DNA of 46,390 nucleotides from Gammaproteobacteria bacterium (GTDB lineage Bacteria; Pseudomonadota; Gammaproteobacteria; GCA-001735895): contig JAJDOF010000018.1 in NCBI GenBank assembly GCA_022340305.1, positions 1-46,390 on the forward strand. Direction: 5' to 3'. The notes below the pieces were generated by a model, which was given only the letters and a program-made list of their open reading frames with translations, was not told the origin of the DNA and ran no database searches. Numbering within the stretch: position 1 is the first letter of the stretch; each line of letters opens with the position of its first letter. Positions 16,811-25,477 of the stretch are shown one piece after another. Position numbers and translations under genes: made by a program.

Positions 16811-19068
16811 AACTTTCCTAGAATTTCCAGTCGCTGATTAACGACATCACGATTGAATGTCGCGAGTCCATTGGTGAAATTTTCGAGTGCGCGCTGGTAG
16901 TAGTTTATAGCACTTTGCGGCTGGGCAATGTGCTCCAGGCTAACCGCCAGGTTATAAGCGTAATTCGGATCATTCGGGTTGTTCTGCAGCGCCAGGAAGT
17001 AATGCCGCTGCGCTTCCTGCCAGCGTTGCTGCGCGCCGTAGGCGTTGGCCAGGGCAAAATTCAAATAGGGTGAGTCGGGTTCTTCACGAATCATCAACTT
17101 CAGCTGTGATTCGGTTTCCTGCGGCGAATAGGTGCTCACCGCGAGCAACGAGGACATCGCCATCGAATCCTTCGGATTGGCCACCAGCAGCGTCTGGTAA
17201 TCCCTGATCGCGGCATCGATATTGCCTTCCTGCATGTGGATCGCGGCCCGTGCCAGCAAGGCGTTGCGATTATCCGTATCAACCTTGAGCACCTGGTTGT
17301 AGAGCGACAGTGCGCGCTCGTTATCACCAGCGCGGTAAGCCGCATAGGCTTCGTGTAACCAGAGGTCGGTTTGCCGGAACTGGCTGTTGGTGGTGATACT
17401 CATATTTTGATTCGCATCCGTCCCGGATGCGACCGGCGCAGACGAGGTCAGGCTGGCAACCCGGTCGGTATCATCCGCCCTGGCGGGAGGCTGCTGTGCT
17501 GGCACAGGTAATGGTTGGGACTCGCCCGGGGCCGGCTCGCTTTCTGCTGTCGCGGTCTCTGGCTGCGATACCGGCGCTGCATCATTAACCTCGGCTTGCG
17601 CAACCTCGGCTTCCACCTCGGGATTCGATGCCGACTGGTTGGCCGATTGTATGATTTCGACCGTGCGTGCATTCCCCAGGGCTTCGGTTTCGGCAAATAA
17701 ATCAGATTTCTCTGCCTGGGGGGTCTTGATGACGCCTGGCATGGGATCGCGCTTCAGCGAGCGCAGGCTGCTATCGATCTGTTCGGATTGATCCTGGTAC
17801 TCGAAAAAACCATAGAAAACGACCGAAAGCACGAGCACAACCGCGACCAGGGTATAAAGCCGGTAATGCTGCACACGCTGTGCCGAAGTCTTGCTGCGGA
17901 ACACTTTTTTGGCGTAATCCGGCGTCATCACGACGTCGGAATCCGATTTCATCCCGGCAAAAATCTTTGATGCATCATCGCTCGGCAAACGCATCAGCGT
18001 GCGATCGTAATTATCCGGTGCATAAGTACGAGTCGAGGTGGAATCGGCACGCGATGTAGTGGACGTAGCCTGACCGCTGCGAGTGTCGTCAGCATACAGG
18101 GCCGCGGCCGTGGGATTGGTCAAGGTTGGCGACTCGGTATCCGTCTGCTCCTCGTCCTCGGGAACCCTGGTTTGCGTGCTGTCCACCAGGCTGAGTTCTT
18201 GCTCCGCCCCAGGATCCATAGCCTCGAGTGCAAGGGCCCGGTCCTGCGGGGTCTGTGGATCGGTAAATGACGTGCTCTCAGCCAACCCGGGATTGATCGA
18301 TTCGCGTTCAATCAATAACAACGACAGGTCTTCGTCGACCAGCGCATCGTCATCGGCTGCCACCTTGCCATCCGCCGTATCACTGCCCTGCGGCGGCTGA
18401 CCGAGGTCAGTCTCATCCGCGGCGGCCGCATTGTCGACGGACGACGCGCGATCCTCGATTGAACCATCCTCGGCGACCAGTTGGCTCAGATCGGTTTCGT
18501 CTTCACGCGCCGACTGGTCTTCTATAACCGGCCTCGATCCGATCTCGAGTTCTGTCGCGTCTGCAGGTGTGAAAATGATGGTTTCATCTTCTTCAGCCTG
18601 TCTGTGCGCCCTTAAATCGTCTCCAGCTGAACTCTCGGTCTCCTCCGACCCGGGGATATCAAGGCTCGTTTCGTCGCCCACGCTACGTGCGGGTAAATCT
18701 TGCGGGAGGCTCGTTTTGGTAGCGTCCGGCAATTCGAGACCGGTTTCATCATCGGCACTAGCGCCAGGCCGGCTGTGGCTGACCCGGGTTACGATGGTAT
18801 CCGGCGCCTCCAGGCTGGTTTCGTCACCGCTACCGTACTCGCCACTGCTGCGAGCGAGGCGAGCACCGAGTTCGGACTGATCGAACACGGTTTCGTCATC
18901 GTCGGCCGGGCGCGCACTGTTATCGCCGCTCACGGCCTGGCGCGCGGCATCATCGGCAGCACCATCCAGCAAAGTTTCGTCAGGGGTATGCTCCGGGGAC
19001 GCCTCCGACTTTCTTTTTTGCGCTTTTTGCTCCGCGGCCTTCTTGAGCGCGTCTAGCAGTAAACTCAT
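16807..19068 (-). CDS. mshN: MshN-like bitopic protein with DET repeats and C-terminal TPRs
   Basis: 753 residues, long for MshN. The start MSLLLDALKKAAEQKAQ is typical of MshN/GspB-like proteins. Residues 29-222 are acidic, disordered and contain eight copies of a DET motif (Asp at 30, 58, 82, 107, 132, 161, 190, 218) every 24-29 residues. One membrane helix lies at about 405-422, so this repeat region is cytoplasmic. The periplasmic part has a Glu/Pro/Ala-rich linker and then several TPRs (about 565-740; motifs such as AYRAGDNERALSLYNQVL). MshN-type proteins are needed for pilus assembly, probably at the secretin or peptidoglycan; the role of the DET region is unknown. Confidence 0.82.
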   Translation of the reverse strand: MSLLLDALKKAAEQKAQKRKSEASPEHTPDETLLDGAADDAARQAVSGDNSARPADDDETVFDQSELGARLARSSGEYGSGDETSLEAPDTIVTRVSHSRPGASADDETGLELPDATKTSLPQDLPARSVGDETSLDIPGSEETESSAGDDLRAHRQAEEDETIIFTPADATELEIGSRPVIEDQSAREDETDLSQLVAEDGSIEDRASSVDNAAAADETDLGQPPQGSDTADGKVAADDDALVDEDLSLLLIERESINPGLAESTSFTDPQTPQDRALALEAMDPGAEQELSLVDSTQTRVPEDEEQTDTESPTLTNPTAAALYADDTRSGQATSTTSRADSTSTRTYAPDNYDRTLMRLPSDDASKIFAGMKSDSDVVMTPDYAKKVFRSKTSAQRVQHYRLYTLVAVVLVLSVVFYGFFEYQDQSEQIDSSLRSLKRDPMPGVIKTPQAEKSDLFAETEALGNARTVEIIQSANQSASNPEVEAEVAQAEVNDAAPVSQPETATAESEPAPGESQPLPVPAQQPPARADDTDRVASLTSSAPVASGTDANQNMSITTNSQFRQTDLWLHEAYAAYRAGDNERALSLYNQVLKVDTDNRNALLARAAIHMQEGNIDAAIRDYQTLLVANPKDSMAMSSLLAVSTYSPQETESQLKLMIREEPDSPYLNFALANAYGAQQRWQEAQRHYFLALQNNPNDPNYAYNLAVSLEHIAQPQSAINYYQRALENFTNGLATFNRDVVNQRLEILGKL

Positions 19069-19077
19069 GGGTCTTCT

Positions 19078-20652
19078 CTATTCCCCGTTAAATTTCTCGG
19101 GTTTCAGATACCGTTTGAAATCCTGTAGCCCGGTATCGAGGCTCGCATTGTCGAGCACTCGTGGACGCAGGAAAATGACCAGTTCGGTCTTGCTAAAACT
19201 CCGCGTCTTGGTGCCGAACAGGACGCCGACACCCTTGACGTCGTGCAAACCCGGCACCCCGGCATCCGATGAGTCCGAGGTATCCTGCATCAAGCCACCA
19301 ATTACCGCGGTGTTGCCACTGGACACGCGCAATACAGACTCCATCTCGCGCACCTGGATCTCGGGTATTTGCGAAACCACGCCGGCAGCGGCCAGGGTGG
19401 GATTAGGATCGTTCACAAAGCGCAGAATCCGCGTAATGGTTGGGCGTATGTTGAGAATGACTTCATTGTTCTCGGTGATAAAAGGAGTCACGTTCATGAC
19501 GAATCCGACCGGTACCGTCTTGAGCGTGGTATTGAAGGTCTGGGTGACGACCGAGTTGGTACCAGTGGTGGTGTTACTGGTGGCGTCGATTTCGAAATAG
19601 ACCCGATTATCGGCCACTTTAAGTACGGATGTCTGATTATTCAGCGCCATGATTTTCGGGCTGGACATCACCGACACATCACCAAAAGCGTCGAGTGCCC
19701 GTATCGCGCCAGTGATGTCACGCTCAGAGTTGGTGTTCAGGTAACTGGCTTCGACCACCGGCCCCCCGGTTGCCAGCGCCGGCAGCGTCGTGGTGGAGCT
19801 CAGCAAGTCCTGTCCCAGACTCCAGCCATCGCCATTGGCAATGCGCGACCAGTCGACGCCGGCCTGAAAATCATCGTTCAAGGTGACCTCGACAACCGTC
19901 GCCTCGATCAGAACCTGTTGCCGCGCACTTCGGGTTACCTGGTCAACAAAGCGTTGAATGTCTTGATGCGCCGCCGAGCTCGCGTTTATCGATATGGTGC
20001 CGGACTCACGGTTCGAAATGATAACACCCGTTTCACCATTGCGATTGGCAAGCAACTGCAGGTTGGCTTCCAGCGACTCCCAGAAATCGTTGCTGGATGC
20101 GTTTGTCACCGTGGTTGAGGAATCGCCGCTGGAACCCTCGTCGCCGCTAGCCAGTGCGGTTTCGATACCCACGCTGGAGGTGGTGCTGCGCGACATGTTG
20201 AGATAATCGATTCGATAAACGCGGGTAAACGGCCTGTCCACTTCGACCACCAGATTCGGGCCATCAAGGTAATAATGCAATGCAACCTGGCGCGAGATAC
20301 GTTTCAGAATTTGCGGCAGAGTCTGATCGATCGCATTGATACTGACACGCCCGTCAATCGCCGGATCGATATCGAGATTCAGGCGCGCATCGCGAGCCAG
20401 CGCGAACAACAGTTCGCTGGCCGGTAAATCGGTTGCGACGACGGTGAATGTCTGCAGCGGCTCTGCCGGTTCCGGCGCCGCAATAATAGGGGCCTGCTGC
20501 ACCACCGGGGGTATATCCATTTCCACGGCGGGCGCCGCTGCCTCGTCCAGATGCCCGTCGGAGGCAGTGGTCAGGCGCTCATCCCTGTCCTCCATAAGAC
20601 TGGCGCAGGCGGAAATGCTGGCGAGTATGAGTAACAATACAATTTTCTTCAT
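19078..20652 (-). CDS. mshL: Pilus secretin lipoprotein MshL
   Basis: Outer-membrane pore for the pilus. From the ATG at 20652 it has 524 residues and starts with a lipoprotein signal, lipid-attachable Cys16 in ILASISACAS; a longer frame from 20760 lacks this fit and overlaps mshM deeply. Then come an N-terminal secretin/TonB short domain (about 70-125), an N1-type domain with a Ser/Thr-rich insert, and the C-terminal secretin barrel domain with VLIEATVVEVTLNDDFQAGV, VIGGLMQDTSD and GVPGLHDVKGVGVLFGTK. The long gene-internal N-terminal insert is usual for MshL. It follows mshM directly. Confidence 0.92.
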   Translation of the reverse strand: MKKIVLLLILASISACASLMEDRDERLTTASDGHLDEAAAPAVEMDIPPVVQQAPIIAAPEPAEPLQTFTVVATDLPASELLFALARDARLNLDIDPAIDGRVSINAIDQTLPQILKRISRQVALHYYLDGPNLVVEVDRPFTRVYRIDYLNMSRSTTSSVGIETALASGDEGSSGDSSTTVTNASSNDFWESLEANLQLLANRNGETGVIISNRESGTISINASSAAHQDIQRFVDQVTRSARQQVLIEATVVEVTLNDDFQAGVDWSRIANGDGWSLGQDLLSSTTTLPALATGGPVVEASYLNTNSERDITGAIRALDAFGDVSVMSSPKIMALNNQTSVLKVADNRVYFEIDATSNTTTGTNSVVTQTFNTTLKTVPVGFVMNVTPFITENNEVILNIRPTITRILRFVNDPNPTLAAAGVVSQIPEIQVREMESVLRVSSGNTAVIGGLMQDTSDSSDAGVPGLHDVKGVGVLFGTKTRSFSKTELVIFLRPRVLDNASLDTGLQDFKRYLKPEKFNGE

Positions 20653-20680
20653 TGCGATATTCCAGTTAGTATCCAGACTG

Positions 20681-22417
20681 CTATAGCAAAGCATTGCGCA
20701 TACGGTAAACCGAATGCACATAGGGCAAATTGACTTTGATCGATTGCGGCAGCGTATCAATTTGCGCCCTGGCCTGTTTCAGCGAATCAAATTCGCTATA
20801 AAAAACCCGGTAAATTGAACGACCATCGATAATCACTTCGTATAAATAGGTCTGTGACAAATCAAGCGGCCATTCGTTACGTAGATAATAGACCAGTTCT
20901 CGCGCTGCGGACTTATTCCGCATCATAACCTGAATCGACATTTTGTTGCTCTCTACCTGGCCCAGCCACTGCTGACTCTGTACAAGCTTTTCGTTGAGCC
21001 AGAGAACGTAATCGGGGAGGCTGGCAGTTCCGCTGTCTTGCGGCATTTCCGACAACGTCTGCTGTGACGACACCTGCAAATCGGATTGCACATCAGACGG
21101 TTCGGGGGCCGACATGGCCTGCGCGGTTACTTGCGCCTGTTGCACGACACGCTCGACTGAACTGACCAGGTCGTCGACCTGTTCCGCCAAAGATTCGATT
21201 TGTTGCCTTTCATCAACCGCCAACTCTTCGTCTTGAGCCACATCGACGCCAGCTTCGACAGCCTGCACAGGCGGCTCGATCTGAGCAGGTTCCTCGATTT
21301 CTATTCGGGCCTCTGCCGCCGGGAGGTCGCCAGCGGCGGGCATCGGATTTGTAAGCCTGTCAGTTTCTAATGACTCGCTGTCAATATCTGTGACGGTATT
21401 GTCATTTTTAACAGCCGATTCCGGCTTTTTGGTCGGTCCAGCCGGTGTGGCGGAACCGGTCGGCAGCGCTGAATCCGGTTGCAGTATCGCGTCAAGCGAG
21501 GCAAAAGCCTGCCACTGCGCGCGGGTCTGATAGATTGCGAACGCCAGCAGAACCGCTAGCAGCGGCATTAACCACCACCAGAGATTGATGGACCTGCGTG
21601 GCGCACCCTGGGCAAAGGAACTGTCGTTGACGGCCGCGGTGACGTGCTTGGAACTTAAATTATGTGTGCCTTCGGCGAATGCCGACAACAGTATCTTGTC
21701 CGCGATAATGTTGATGCGGCGCAACAGCCCCTCGGAGTGCTGTTCGACTTTTTTCGCCACATTATTACTGATCAGTTCCGGGCCGGTATAGCCCACCTGG
21801 CGCATGCGGAAATTCAGGTAGCTGTGAATTTCATCCTGGGTCAGCGGCTCCAGTTCAAAGTTGTGGGTAATGCGTTCACGCAGTTGCCGAATCGAGCGCT
21901 CGGCAAGATTCTGATCCAGTTCAGGCTGACCAAACAGGATAATTTGCAACAGCTTGTTCTCGTCAGTTTCGAGATTCGATAACAGGCGTATCTCCTCGAG
22001 TGTGTCCAGCGGCATGCCCTGGGCTTCTTCGACAAATAAAACTACCTGCATGTTTTCCATATGCCGCTGTAACAGGTAATCCTGCAGCATTCGCATCACC
22101 TGGTGCTTGGACGCATCCCGGCCGACGCCCAGCGACAATTCGTGGGCGATGACGAACAGGATGTCCTGCGCGGATACGCTGGGATTGGCAATGTAAACAA
22201 TCTCTACCGTGGCCGGTAGCTTGAGCTGCAACATGCGACACAGCATGGTTTTTCCACTACCCACTTCACCCACCACCTTGATGATGCCTTCACCACGATG
22301 AATGGCATACACCAGTGCCGCCAGGATATCGCCACGCTTGCCACCCTCATAAAACAGGCTGGTGTCCGGGGTAATCTTGAACGGAGGTCGTTCCAGGCCG
22401 AAATATTCTTCGTACAT
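20681..22417 (-). CDS. mshM: MshM/ExeA-like AAA ATPase with C-terminal SPOR-like domain
   Basis: 578 residues. The start MYEEYFGLERPPFKITPD is diagnostic of the ExeA/MshM family. Walker A GEVGSGKT (50-57), Walker B VVLFVEEAQ (about 125-133) and an AAA lid follow, then a membrane helix (about 278-297). The periplasmic part is a long acidic coiled-coil linker and, from about 485, a SPOR-like domain (YLYEVIIDGRSIYRVFYSEF). ExeA-type proteins help secretins cross peptidoglycan, and a SPOR-like end fits peptidoglycan binding. The start is 3 bp after the regulator gene, making one operon. Confidence 0.9.
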   Translation of the reverse strand: MYEEYFGLERPPFKITPDTSLFYEGGKRGDILAALVYAIHRGEGIIKVVGEVGSGKTMLCRMLQLKLPATVEIVYIANPSVSAQDILFVIAHELSLGVGRDASKHQVMRMLQDYLLQRHMENMQVVLFVEEAQGMPLDTLEEIRLLSNLETDENKLLQIILFGQPELDQNLAERSIRQLRERITHNFELEPLTQDEIHSYLNFRMRQVGYTGPELISNNVAKKVEQHSEGLLRRINIIADKILLSAFAEGTHNLSSKHVTAAVNDSSFAQGAPRRSINLWWWLMPLLAVLLAFAIYQTRAQWQAFASLDAILQPDSALPTGSATPAGPTKKPESAVKNDNTVTDIDSESLETDRLTNPMPAAGDLPAAEARIEIEEPAQIEPPVQAVEAGVDVAQDEELAVDERQQIESLAEQVDDLVSSVERVVQQAQVTAQAMSAPEPSDVQSDLQVSSQQTLSEMPQDSGTASLPDYVLWLNEKLVQSQQWLGQVESNKMSIQVMMRNKSAARELVYYLRNEWPLDLSQTYLYEVIIDGRSIYRVFYSEFDSLKQARAQIDTLPQSIKVNLPYVHSVYRMRNALL

Positions 22418-22420
22418 GGC

Positions 22421-23815
22421 TTAATACCCGTCCTCGGAGCGATCCATACGACCGTACAGCGTGGTACGGTTGATACCGAGCATTTCCGCGGCCTTGCTGA
22501 CATTACCGTCGTGCTCGCGCAGCGCCAGTTCGATGGCTTCTTTCTCAACCGACTTGAGCAGTTGGTCGAGATGGAAGCTGGCGCCGTGCATCGCATTATT
22601 GAGCCAGCCGTCGCGACCTGAGGTGCCGATTTGTTGTCGCAGTCCTGACATTTCTCTCTTCAGTACATCGGATTTTATGGTCTGACCGGGATACTTCGCG
22701 GAAAGCCTGATAATTATGTTGCGCAATTCTCGCACATTTCCTGGAAAAGTGTAGTTATTCCAAAGCGTTAGCGCATCGTCATCGAGCTGGAAGCCAGCCA
22801 GTTGTTCCGCCACCTGCTGCATGAAGTAATCCAGTAGTTCGCGCTTATCACCATTGCGCTCGTCGAGCGATGGCACGCGCAGGGTAAGCACGCTCAAGCG
22901 ATGGTAAAGGTCTTCGCGGAACTGCCCCTCCTTTATCGCCGCGAAAATATCCTTGTTGGTCGCGGCAAGTACGCGCGCAGTGGCATGCCGCGGCTGAGAC
23001 TCACCGAGCCGATAATATTCCCCATTTTCGAGCACGCGCAACAACTTTGCCTGCAGGTCCAGCGGTAAATCAGCTATCTCATCGAGTAGCAGGCTACCTG
23101 AGCCTGCTTCCTCGAAAAATCCTTTCTTGGTTTCGGTAGCGCCGGTAAACGCACCCTTGACGTGACCAAACAGTTGCGACTCGAGCAGTTCGCCATTGAA
23201 TGCGGCGCAGTTCAAGGTCAGGAAGGGCTGTAGTTTGCGCGAACTGCAGCGATGCAGGTTACGCGCCGCCACTTCTTTACCACTGCCAGATTCGCCTTCG
23301 ATCAAAACCGGGTAAGGTGAATCGGCGAGCTGGCGTATTTGCATACGCAACAGTTCGATCTCTTCGCTGGAGCCGACGATACCCTCGATATCGCCATTGC
23401 CCCCATCCACGCCACCCCCGGCGATAAGCTGTTTCTTCAGGCGCACCTTGATCTCGGCTATGTCGCAGGGTTTGGCAATAAAGTCGACCGCACCGTCTTC
23501 CTTGGCCTGTAATACGTGCTTCTTGTTGTCCTGACCAGACAGTACCAGTACCCGTGTGGACGGGTGCTTCTGTGAAATTTTGCGGATCACGGCAAGCCCT
23601 TCATCGGGCCGGTGAGTATTGGGCGGCAAGCCGAGGTCGACCAGCGCCAGGGTCGGTGAGACAACCATCTCGTCGATCAGCTTGAAGCTCGAAGGACGAT
23701 CACAGGCGCGTTCGATATGGTATTCGTCGCTGAGCACATACTCCAGGCTATCGGCGATAATAGCATCATCGTCGACCAGTAATAGTGTCGGTTTATGGTC
23801 ATCGCTCAGCGGCAT
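22421..23815 (-). CDS. Sigma-54-dependent response regulator of the pilus locus (PrsR/PilR-like)
   Basis: 464 residues in three domains: receiver (phosphoacceptor Asp60 in LALVDLGLPP, a form typical of PrsR-type receivers; conserved Lys in FIAKP), AAA+ (about 145-375) with Walker A EGESGSGK, the sigma-54 contact loop GAFTGA, Walker B GSLLLDEIADLP and NVRELRN, and a C-terminal Fis-type HTH (about 425-460, KAAEMLGINRTTLYGRM). It should activate sigma-54 promoters, most plausibly the prepilin promoter at 4906-4924. Its kinase is probably the protein at 6505-8184. It is the first gene of the minus-strand pilus operon. Confidence 0.93.
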   Translation of the reverse strand: MPLSDDHKPTLLLVDDDAIIADSLEYVLSDEYHIERACDRPSSFKLIDEMVVSPTLALVDLGLPPNTHRPDEGLAVIRKISQKHPSTRVLVLSGQDNKKHVLQAKEDGAVDFIAKPCDIAEIKVRLKKQLIAGGGVDGGNGDIEGIVGSSEEIELLRMQIRQLADSPYPVLIEGESGSGKEVAARNLHRCSSRKLQPFLTLNCAAFNGELLESQLFGHVKGAFTGATETKKGFFEEAGSGSLLLDEIADLPLDLQAKLLRVLENGEYYRLGESQPRHATARVLAATNKDIFAAIKEGQFREDLYHRLSVLTLRVPSLDERNGDKRELLDYFMQQVAEQLAGFQLDDDALTLWNNYTFPGNVRELRNIIIRLSAKYPGQTIKSDVLKREMSGLRQQIGTSGRDGWLNNAMHGASFHLDQLLKSVEKEAIELALREHDGNVSKAAEMLGINRTTLYGRMDRSEDGY

Positions 23816-23843
23816 TCCGAGTAACCCGGGGATTAATCAAACA

Positions 23844-23872
23844 AGTATAGTGTCTAAATCTCAACAACTCAA
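23844..23872 (-). promoter_or_regulatory. Sigma-70 promoter of the pilus operon
   Basis: Read on the minus strand: TTGAGT (-35, 23867-23872), a 17-bp spacer, TATACT (-10, 23844-23849), ending 28 bp before the ATG of the regulator gene. It lies in a notably AT-rich stretch (about 23840-23940), contrasting with the surrounding genes. Confidence 0.7.
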
Positions 23873-23991
23873 ATAATACCTTAATTTTGGATGAAAACTA
23901 TTTGAAATATAAAGGAAATTTAATTTTCTAATAGCGCTGGCACAAGGCGTAATTAGCCCCACTCACGGTCCGGCAACGGCAGCTGACCTAA

Positions 23992-24412
23992 TCAGGGAGG
24001 GTCCAGGGAAACGATAGCCAACAGGCTGCGCTGGACGTAGTCGAGCGAGCCATAAATCCCGCTGCTGGCGATTGCGACCAATCGATAGGTGACGATCGTA
24101 CCAGTGGTCGAAACGACATCAGTGTGTGTCGTCGAGGTACATTGAAGCTCGACACTGAAACCGGCAAACGCCGCGTTGTTCAGCCCAGTCGAGCCAGCAC
24201 AAAGACCGTTAACGGTCGACTGGAATATGCCCCACTCGGGACCACTGCGCGCCGCCTGCAGGGTGCGCGCATCCTGCACTTCATTGCAATGAGACATACG
24301 GCGTCGGCATCGGCTCGATCGATTGCTGCGCAGAAGCCAGTGCGCCGACGCCGAAAAATCCCAGCGATACCAACAGGACGACAATCAGGTATGTTGTGAT
24401 AATACGCGCCAT
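23992..24412 (-). pseudogene. Frameshifted mshP-like remnant
   Basis: On the minus strand the ATG at 24412 opens a frame with a hydrophobic helix (YLIVVLLVSLGFFGVGALA) and ASAQQS, like the N-terminus of MshP, but it stops at 24281. A second frame then carries on with VQDARTLQAARSGPEWGIFQ, the characteristic MshP/PilX helix, and ends with VELQCTSTTHTD, VTYRLVA and YVQRSL, as MshP proteins do. One frameshift near 24280-24310 separates the two halves. The usual basic, glycine-ending leader before the helix is missing. The ATG overlaps the stop of the upstream fragment's frame (TAATG). Judged broken; assignment to MshP is by pattern recognition. Confidence 0.62.
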
Positions 24413-24457
24413 TAAATCCCGATCCATTCGTTGCCTGTTGATAAGGTCGACATCACC

Positions 24458-24672
24458 AGTCTCAGGGCGTCTTTTGCAGCCGGTGACTGCGCACCCATTG
24501 CCTGAGCGCATCGACCTGGGCCTGCTTGCCCATTGGCCTCGATGAATTCGGCACGCACCAGGCTACCCGGAGTTTTCCCTGTGGCCAAAGCCTGGGAAAC
24601 CGCAACCCCATCGCGCAGCAAGTCGACGCCGATCCGGAATTCTTTGCTCGCGGTTGAAAACAGGCTCACCAT
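24458..24672 (-). pseudogene. 5' remnant of an mshI-type gene, frameshifted and truncated
   Basis: From the ATG at 24672 (GGAG upstream) the frame reads KEFRIGVDLLRDGVAVSQAL and RAEFIEANGQAG, a good match to the start of MshI proteins. Then the frame goes wrong. If one base of the GGG at 24518-24520 is skipped, the reading continues QVDALRQWVRSHRLQKTP, exactly the next MshI motif, and stops at about 24458 where MshI would continue TPC. So this is roughly the first 65 codons of an mshI gene with a one-base insertion and a deletion after it. It is not closely similar to the intact mshI-like gene at 12297-13886. The unshifted frame runs on to a TAA at 24412. Confidence 0.65.
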
Positions 24673-24820
24673 TTACTCCGGAGTTTCAGCTAACTTTGTG
24701 GACTACACGACGCAGGTGTTGCCGGCAAGCAACTGGTACGACGGTTCGCGAATCGCATCGTGACGCGACTCCTAAAGACGCCAATCTGATCATCTGCTAT
24801 CCTAGAGTCTTCTTAAGGTA

Positions 24821-24842
24821 AATGACATAACTTATTGTCATT
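24821..24842. promoter_or_regulatory. Inverted repeat upstream of trmL
   Basis: AATGACA (24821-24827) and TGTCATT (24836-24842), perfect 7-bp arms with an 8-nt AT-rich spacer, 60 bp before the trmL ATG. It overlaps a TTGTCA that could be a -35 element. It may be an operator for trmL or for the old msh promoter on the other strand. No regulator can be named. Confidence 0.3.
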
Positions 24843-24902
24843 GCTAGGAATACTAACCCATAAAATCTGCTTTTCAAGTTATTAGGCAAAATAAATAGCA
24901 TT

Positions 24903-25364
24903 ATGCTGAACATTGTGCTTTTCGAACCGGAAATTCCGCCGAATACCGGAAATATCATGCGTTTGGCGGCAAACACCGGGTGTCAGCTACATCTGATTGA
25001 ACCGCTCGGATTTGCGCTCGATGACAAGCAATTGAGACGCGCCGGTCTCGACTACCGTGAATGGGCCGATACGCGTCGCTACGCGAACTATCCTGAATTT
25101 ATAAAGAGCTGTAAATTCAATAACTTGTACGCGTTTACCACCAAGGGCGAGCGCGCCTACAGCGATGTCGAATTCAGCCCGGACGATGCCTTGCTGTTCG
25201 GACCGGAAAGCCGCGGCCTGCCCGCCACCATCCTCGACTCACTGCCCGGTGACAATAAGTTACGTATCCCCATGACGCTGCCATCGCGAAGTCTGAATCT
25301 GTCAAATACGGTGGCCATTGCAGTTTATGAAGCCTGGCGACAACAGGGCTTCAGGGGAAGTTAG
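24903..25364 (+). CDS. trmL: tRNA (cytidine(34)-2'-O)-methyltransferase TrmL
   Basis: SPOUT-class methyltransferase that 2'-O-methylates the wobble base of tRNA-Leu isoacceptors. The 153 residues, normal length, begin [20 protein letters not shown], the family signature, with [10 protein letters not shown] and the knot-forming C-terminal [18 protein letters not shown]. It stands alone on the plus strand between the msh remnants and gpsA, with which it converges. Confidence 0.95.
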   Translation: MLNIVLFEPEIPPNTGNIMRLAANTGCQLHLIEPLGFALDDKQLRRAGLDYREWADTRRYANYPEFIKSCKFNNLYAFTTKGERAYSDVEFSPDDALLFGPESRGLPATILDSLPGDNKLRIPMTLPSRSLNLSNTVAIAVYEAWRQQGFRGS

Positions 25365-25477
25365 ACGTCTGTCGGGCTCTGCCTAGCGCGGCGCGTGAAA
25401 GTCCTTGAGTTCAGTCTCTCTGGCAACCATGGCGAAGCGCTCACCCTGTCGACAGACTAATCGGCCACTTCACGGAA

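Noticed and set aside
24835..24866. Possible trmL promoter TTGTCA / TAAAAT
   Set aside because: Spacer of 20 bp is too long for a convincing sigma-70 promoter.
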